From assembly GCA_948742005.1 (NCBI GenBank), contig CAPYQR010000045.1:1-10260 (forward strand): a DNA stretch of 10,260 nucleotides, in the 5' to 3' direction. Made by a program: the position numbers and the translations under genes. Position 1 is the stretch's first letter. Each line of letters begins with the position of its first letter. Positions 6,226 through 10,260 of the stretch are shown one piece after another. The stretch is from an uncultured bacterium (GTDB taxonomy: Bacteria; Cyanobacteriota; Vampirovibrionia; Gastranaerophilales; Gastranaerophilaceae). The notes under the pieces were generated by a model. It saw only the letters and a program-made list of their open reading frames with translations, was not told the DNA's origin and did no database searches.

Positions 6226-7354
6226 AACAATAAAAAACATCCCTGAATCTCTTTCTATTAATATAAACCAGATAATCACAGATAAAAAAGAAAAAGGTGA
6301 AAAAATTTATAATTTTTCTTTGGGTGAATTGTATTTTGATTTACCGAATTTTGAAATATCTGATGATGAATTTAAAAAAAATTATCATTATTCAAATTCC
6401 CAAGGATTGCTTCCCTTAAGGAAAAAAATTTCATCTTTATATAAAAATTATTATAACGTTTTACTGAATTATGAAAACGAAATTTTAATCAGCTGCGGTT
6501 CAAAGCCTATTATTTTTATGTTGTTAAAGACTATACTTAATTACAATGAGGAAGTATTGCTCCCTGAGCCATATTGGCTGTCATATGGAGAACAAATAAA
6601 GCTTGCGGGCGCAAAACCTGTTTCAATTCCTTGTCAGGTGTCTGTTTACCAGTGGGAAGAATATATTACACCTGAAACCAAAGCGATAATAATTAATAAT
6701 CCAAATAATCCTTCAGGCTTTTTATATTCAAAAGATGAATTAGAGTTTTTATTGAAAACAGCGAAAAAATATAATTTATTTGTGTTGTCTGATGAAGCAT
6801 ATAGTGATTTTGTATCAGATGAAGATAAATTTGTGTCCTTTGCTGCAATAGATAAAGACAAGGAAAATTGTCTGGTTGTAAATTCTTTATCTAAAAATTT
6901 TGGCATTCCGGGATGGAGAATAGGTTATGCAATTGCACATAAAGAAATAATTGCACAATTGCTTAAAATCAACCAGCATATTATTACCTGTGCTGCAACA
7001 CCTCTGCAGGATTATATAACAAGACATTTTGATGAGATTGCAAAAAATGCTCGAATACAGGCAAGAAACTCTATTGTAAAAAGAAAGTCGGTTGAAGATA
7101 TATTAAATAAATTAGAATTAAAATATCTAAAAGGAACGGCTTCGTTTTATTTTATGATTGATGTTTCAGCTTTTAAAGGCACAACGGAAGAATTTGTGTA
7201 TAATTTGTTGTTAAAATATAATATAGCAACGGTAAGCGGAAGTGCTTACGGTGAGAGTGTTTCTAAATATATAAGGTTTGCAATAGGGATTGAAAGTATT
7301 GAAAATATTGAATATGCCTTATGTGTTATAAAAAAATTATTAAAAAATGAATAA
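6206..7354 (+). CDS. Class I/II PLP-dependent aminotransferase (aspartate aminotransferase superfamily)
   Basis: The 382-residue protein has the classic fold-type I amino-acid aminotransferase motifs: [12 protein letters not shown] (61-72), [10 protein letters not shown] (cofactor phosphate loop), [10 protein letters not shown] (163-172), LSDEAYSDF (194-202 with Asp196 and Tyr199), [16 protein letters not shown] (226-241, with Lys230 as PLP lysine and Arg238) and YIRFAIG (Arg357, which binds the substrate carboxylate). It therefore acts on an amino or keto acid rather than on a nucleotide sugar, unlike the two DegT enzymes in the window. GGAG lies seven bases before the ATG, and the gene overlaps the previous one by 20 bases. 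In context it could aminate a 2-oxo acid made by the RraA-type aldolase, giving an amino acid for the ATP-grasp ligase to attach. That link is inference. Confidence 0.92.
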   Translation: MLPLLNETIKNIPESLSININQIITDKKEKGEKIYNFSLGELYFDLPNFEISDDEFKKNYHYSNSQGLLPLRKKISSLYKNYYNVLLNYENEILISCGSKPIIFMLLKTILNYNEEVLLPEPYWLSYGEQIKLAGAKPVSIPCQVSVYQWEEYITPETKAIIINNPNNPSGFLYSKDELEFLLKTAKKYNLFVLSDEAYSDFVSDEDKFVSFAAIDKDKENCLVVNSLSKNFGIPGWRIGYAIAHKEIIAQLLKINQHIITCAATPLQDYITRHFDEIAKNARIQARNSIVKRKSVEDILNKLELKYLKGTASFYFMIDVSAFKGTTEEFVYNLLLKYNIATVSGSAYGESVSKYIRFAIGIESIENIEYALCVIKKLLKNE

Positions 7355-7370
7355 AAAGGATATTAAGAGA

Positions 7371-8456
7371 ATGATTAAATTTTTAGACCTGCACAAAATA
7401 AACGAACGTTATAGAAGCGAAATTGATTCAAGGATTAAAAAAGTTCTCGATTCAGGGTGGTATTTGCTTGGGGAAGAGGATAAAACTTTTGAAGAAAATT
7501 TTGCGAAGTTTTGCGGGGTTAGAAATTGTATCGGGTGCGCTAATGGGTTGGATGCGCTGAATCTTATTATTAAAGGATATGGTTTTGGTGCGGGGGATGA
7601 AATTTTAGTTCCATCTAATACATATATCGCTTCAATCCTTGCAATTTCGCAAAATGGCTGTGTGCCTGTTTTAATTGAGCCGTCTTTAGATGCATATAAT
7701 ATTAATCCTGATTTAATTGAAGAAAAAATTACACCAAAAACAAAAGCTATAATGGTTGTACATTTGTACGGACAAGCTGTTCAAATGGAGAAAATTTGGT
7801 CATTGGCTGAAAAATATAATTTAAAAGTTATTGAAGATTCAGCACAAGCACATGGTGCGGTTTATCAAGGTAAAAGAACGGGAAATCTGGGCGATGCTTC
7901 GGGGTTTTCTTTTTACCCGGGGAAAAATCTGGGCTGTTTGGGCGATGGGGGCTGTGTTACGACAAACGATGATGAATTAGCGCAAAAAATAAGGGCAATT
8001 GCAAATTATGGCAGTCATAAAAAATATTGTAATTTATATAAAGGCGTAAATTCAAGACTTGATGAAATTCAAGCAGCCGTATTGGATGTTAAGTTGAAAT
8101 ATTTAGATTCAGATAATAAAAAACGTCGTGAAATTTCAAAATATTACCGCGATAATATTAAAAATAAAAAAATAATTTTACCTCAAACTTATGATGAAAA
8201 TGCCCATGTCTGGCATGTTTTTGCGCTCAGAATTAAAAATCGTGATGAATTTCAACAATATTTATTAAAAAACGATATTCAAACGCTCATTCATTATCCA
8301 ACCCCGCCTCACAAGCAAGAAGCATACAGGGAATGGAATAAATTGAGTTATCCGATATCGGAAGAAATTCATAAAACAATAATAAGTATTCCGATTTCTC
8401 CGGTTATGACGGATTTTGAAGTTGAAAAAGTAGTTGAAGTTGTCAATAAATTTTGA
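7371..8456 (+). CDS. DegT-family nucleotide-sugar transaminase, FdtB/QdtB-like (dTDP-3-amino-3,6-dideoxyhexose)
   Basis: The 361-residue protein begins [14 protein letters not shown] and carries [52 protein letters not shown] (Asp156 against the PLP ring), [18 protein letters not shown] (Lys185 as PLP lysine), [14 protein letters not shown] and [13 protein letters not shown]. As a set these closely resemble FdtB and QdtB, which aminate dTDP-3-keto-6-deoxyhexose to dTDP-Fuc3N or dTDP-Qui3N; I cannot separate the two. An in-frame ATG at 7347 overlaps the previous stop, but ATG at 7371 gives the conserved MIKFLDL start and has AAAAGGA ten bases upstream, so it is preferred. The partner genes rmlA, rmlB and a keto-isomerase (FdtA/QdtA type) are not in the window. 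Sampled GC is 45-50% at 7501-7560 and 7861-7920, higher than the genes just upstream. Confidence 0.93.
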   Translation: MIKFLDLHKINERYRSEIDSRIKKVLDSGWYLLGEEDKTFEENFAKFCGVRNCIGCANGLDALNLIIKGYGFGAGDEILVPSNTYIASILAISQNGCVPVLIEPSLDAYNINPDLIEEKITPKTKAIMVVHLYGQAVQMEKIWSLAEKYNLKVIEDSAQAHGAVYQGKRTGNLGDASGFSFYPGKNLGCLGDGGCVTTNDDELAQKIRAIANYGSHKKYCNLYKGVNSRLDEIQAAVLDVKLKYLDSDNKKRREISKYYRDNIKNKKIILPQTYDENAHVWHVFALRIKNRDEFQQYLLKNDIQTLIHYPTPPHKQEAYREWNKLSYPISEEIHKTIISIPISPVMTDFEVEKVVEVVNKF

Positions 8457-8480
8457 CGGGCGAAACAAAAGAAAGTTTTA

Positions 8481-8490
8481 AGGGGGGGGA
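8481..8490 (+). promoter_or_regulatory. Poly-G ribosome-binding region
   Basis: AGGGGGGGGA, with eight consecutive G, ends directly before the ATG at 8491. It supplies the only Shine-Dalgarno-like sequence for this gene and also fills the spacer. Such a tract is striking in this AT-rich DNA. Slippage here would change the ribosome-binding site and spacing, not the reading frame. Confidence 0.6.
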
Positions 8491-10044
8491 ATGGGAAAAT
8501 ATGATTTCTATTATCCGAAATTAAAAAAGAAAAAGTTTGAATTTGAAAAAAAAATTTTAAAATTCAAAAAAGAAAAAGATGAAAACAAAAAAATTTGTTT
8601 TGCTCAAAACGCGCTTTCTTACGCAGCCTTTAACGGCTGTGGATATTTTTATTGTGCCGAATTGGAAAAATTTTATACTGATTTAGCTAAAAAATATGAT
8701 TTAAAAAATTATAATATTAATTTCATACCCAATTCCGTTTTGCATGTTATGACAACCTGTTATAATTCAGGCGGTCACACACGGGTTGTTGAAGGGTGGA
8801 TTAAGCGGGCTGATTCTAATCAAAAACACAGCGTTGTTTTATTGAAGCAGGTTTCAAGAGAAATTCCCGAATTATTAAAGGAAAATATTAAAAATAAAAA
8901 CGGCGAGCTTTTTATTTTTAATCTTGATGATAATCAAATTGAAAAAGCTTTAAAATTAAGAAAATTAGCGCTTGAATATGAATTTATTGTTTTGCATACG
9001 CATATGGATGACCCCGTTGCAACAATTGCTTTTGGGAGCGAAAAATTCACGCGACCTGTTATTTTATTTAACCATGCTGATCATATGTTCTGGATAGGAA
9101 AAAGTATAGCGGACATTACCGCGGATATTCAGGGAGGTTCAAGCATAACACCCTCAAAGCGTTTAATTAAAAATCCTTTTTTCTTAGGGATTCCTTATGA
9201 TGATAAAAAAATAGAATATTCAAAAGAAGAAGCAAGGGAAAAACTCGATATTCCGCTTGATAAAAAAATTGTTTTAACAATCGGGAGTGATTTTAAATAT
9301 TTTCCTTTTGGTAAAATTTCATATAAAAAAAGTTTGGAAAAATTGTTTGAAAAAGATAAAAATCTTTTGTTTTTTGCAATCGGTGTTAAAAAATCAAATC
9401 CTTTTTTACAAGGGTTGAATAAAGAACATCTAAAGAGGATTGTTTTTCTCGGGAATTTGGATTATGAAAAAGAATATCAATTATATTTATCAGCAAGTGA
9501 TGTTGTGATTGATTCTTATCCAATGCATGGGTTTACGGTTGGAATTGATTCAATAACGCATAAAATTCCTTTTTTATCTTTGGATAATGGTTTCGGGCAA
9601 TTGGATTTTGTTTTTAAAACACAAGGTTATTGCAGGGATGAGGAGGAATTTAGCGAAAAAATATTAAAAGTTTTGTATGACTCAAATTATCGTGATGAAT
9701 TATTGCGGGAAGAAACAAGGATTTTTAATGAGGAATATTCAAATACAGCCTATAAAAAGAAACTTGATGAGATTTTAAAAATTGCCCCTGAAAAACACAA
9801 AGTTAAAGACTTAACAAATGAAAAAGAACCAACAGTACTTGATGATTATTGTGTTTTGGTTGATATTATGTATAAAAAAGCACAAAAAAACAGGATTTTG
9901 ATGGATGAAACAGGAATCTGCTCAAAAAGAATCGGTGTTCCTTATATTTTTGAAATATTAAGATATGAAAAAGAAAAAGGAAAATTAAAGAAAATTAAAT
10001 TATTTAATACCGTAATTTTTTCTTTTATGCAAAAATATAATTAA
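8491..10044 (+). CDS. GT-B glycosyltransferase with extended termini
   Basis: The 517-residue protein has a lysine-rich, probably helical N-terminus (1-35), then a segment with NALSYAAFNGCGYFYCAE. The donor/acceptor fold begins at LHVMTTCYNSGGHTRVVEGW (84-103, acceptor-side glycine loop). It continues with IVLHTHMDDPVATI (166-179) and ILFNHADHMFW (191-201). The C-terminal Rossmann half runs from KIVLTIGSDFKYFP (259-272) through IVFLGNLDYEKEYQLYLSASDVVIDSYP (317-344) to GFTVGIDS (347-354), where the family usually places its nucleotide-sugar contacts. About 85 residues after this, with several cysteines absent elsewhere in the C-lobe, are unassigned. No membrane segment is seen. It follows the FdtB/QdtB-like gene by 34 bases and probably belongs to the same transcript. 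Its donor may be the amino sugar made by that enzyme, but this is inference. Confidence 0.8.
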   Translation: MGKYDFYYPKLKKKKFEFEKKILKFKKEKDENKKICFAQNALSYAAFNGCGYFYCAELEKFYTDLAKKYDLKNYNINFIPNSVLHVMTTCYNSGGHTRVVEGWIKRADSNQKHSVVLLKQVSREIPELLKENIKNKNGELFIFNLDDNQIEKALKLRKLALEYEFIVLHTHMDDPVATIAFGSEKFTRPVILFNHADHMFWIGKSIADITADIQGGSSITPSKRLIKNPFFLGIPYDDKKIEYSKEEAREKLDIPLDKKIVLTIGSDFKYFPFGKISYKKSLEKLFEKDKNLLFFAIGVKKSNPFLQGLNKEHLKRIVFLGNLDYEKEYQLYLSASDVVIDSYPMHGFTVGIDSITHKIPFLSLDNGFGQLDFVFKTQGYCRDEEEFSEKILKVLYDSNYRDELLREETRIFNEEYSNTAYKKKLDEILKIAPEKHKVKDLTNEKEPTVLDDYCVLVDIMYKKAQKNRILMDETGICSKRIGVPYIFEILRYEKEKGKLKKIKLFNTVIFSFMQKYN

Positions 10045-10068
10045 GAGCAAATTTTTTTGAGGAGAATT

Positions 10069-10260
10069 ATGAAACTCGAATGTACAACGGCTAAGAATTC
10101 GTTTAAATACAAATGGCTTTTATCAAGGATTTTTCCTTATATTAAACCTTATTTATTTAGAATCTTTTTAGGCTTTGCAATTGCAATTCCTCTGGGGCTT
10201 TTAGACGGCGTTACAGCGTTTGCGCTTAAACCTTACATGGATTATGTAGTAGGCGGAAAG
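10069..10260 (+). CDS. MsbA-like ABC exporter, N-terminal fragment (runs off the right edge)
   Basis: The 64 visible codons start at ATG with GAGGAG four bases upstream, 24 bases after the previous stop. The product has a short polar, basic leader (MKLECTTAKNSFKYKWLLSR), then IFPYIKPYLFRIFLGFAIAI-PLGLLDGVTAFALKPYMDYV. That gives one hydrophobic segment at about residues 29-51 with the (P)Y-KPY-...-LKPYMDY pattern common in the first transmembrane helix of fused permease-ATPase exporters such as MsbA. The nucleotide-binding domain would be downstream of the window, so the assignment rests on the first helix alone. In this locus a flippase for lipid A or a polysaccharide intermediate would be expected. 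Confidence 0.72.
   Translation, partial: MKLECTTAKNSFKYKWLLSRIFPYIKPYLFRIFLGFAIAIPLGLLDGVTAFALKPYMDYVVGGK

Noticed and set aside
6646..8468. Minus-strand frames of 67-86 codons opposite the two aminotransferases
   Set aside because: These are shadows of genes with complete PLP active-site motifs.
8457..8490. Terminator or promoter between the FdtB/QdtB-like gene and the next glycosyltransferase
   Set aside because: The 34-base gap has no inverted repeat and is too short for a convincing promoter; co-transcription is simpler.

Overview
The window is AT-rich, densely packed coding DNA carrying part of a surface-polysaccharide (LPS O-antigen or capsule type) locus. It holds three glycosyltransferase-like genes, two DegT/DnrJ/EryC1/StrS sugar transaminases, the start of a PglD/NeuD-type acyltransferase, and the start of an MsbA-like ABC exporter. 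The exporter and the nucleotide-sugar enzymes suggest a diderm bacterium. The strong AT bias and crowded gene ends would suit a host-associated lineage such as Gastranaerophilales or Elusimicrobiota. That placement is a low-confidence guess; there is no rRNA or other phylogenetic marker.

Left block (1-2547, minus strand): a DegT-family transaminase (1405-2547), then a putative glycosyltransferase (263-1408, ATGA overlap), then a PglD/NeuD-type acyltransferase running off the left edge (1-261). This is a plausible operon that makes, transfers and acylates an amino sugar.

Centre (2568-3661): one ATP-grasp ligase gene is present as two pieces that face away from each other. The N-terminal half (ATP-binding motifs) reads leftward at 2568-3038. 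The C-terminal half (metal-binding motifs) reads rightward at 3020-3661. They share a 19-base palindrome, 3020-3038. Neither half has a credible start codon, the first ~40 codons are missing, and the promoter region expected between two divergent operons is gone. This is a real inversion plus deletion, a switchable segment caught in one state, or an assembly/amplification chimera.

Right block (3651-10260, plus strand): a tight operon. The ATP-grasp C-half overlaps a small metal-dependent amidohydrolase (3651-4316), followed by an RraA/HMG-aldolase-like protein (4313-4957), a CgeB-like glycosyltransferase (4954-6225) and a class I PLP aminotransferase (6206-7354). These five genes overlap or touch and look like a module that builds and attaches a non-sugar or unusual amino-acid substituent; this is inference. 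Then come a transaminase closely resembling FdtB/QdtB (7371-8456), a GT-B glycosyltransferase with an eight-G tract in its ribosome-binding region (8491-10044), and the first 64 codons of an ABC exporter (10069 onward).

No tRNA, rRNA, CRISPR, insertion sequence or convincing terminator was seen. No gene-free stretch exceeds 300 bases; the nearest thing to one is the broken ATP-grasp region.
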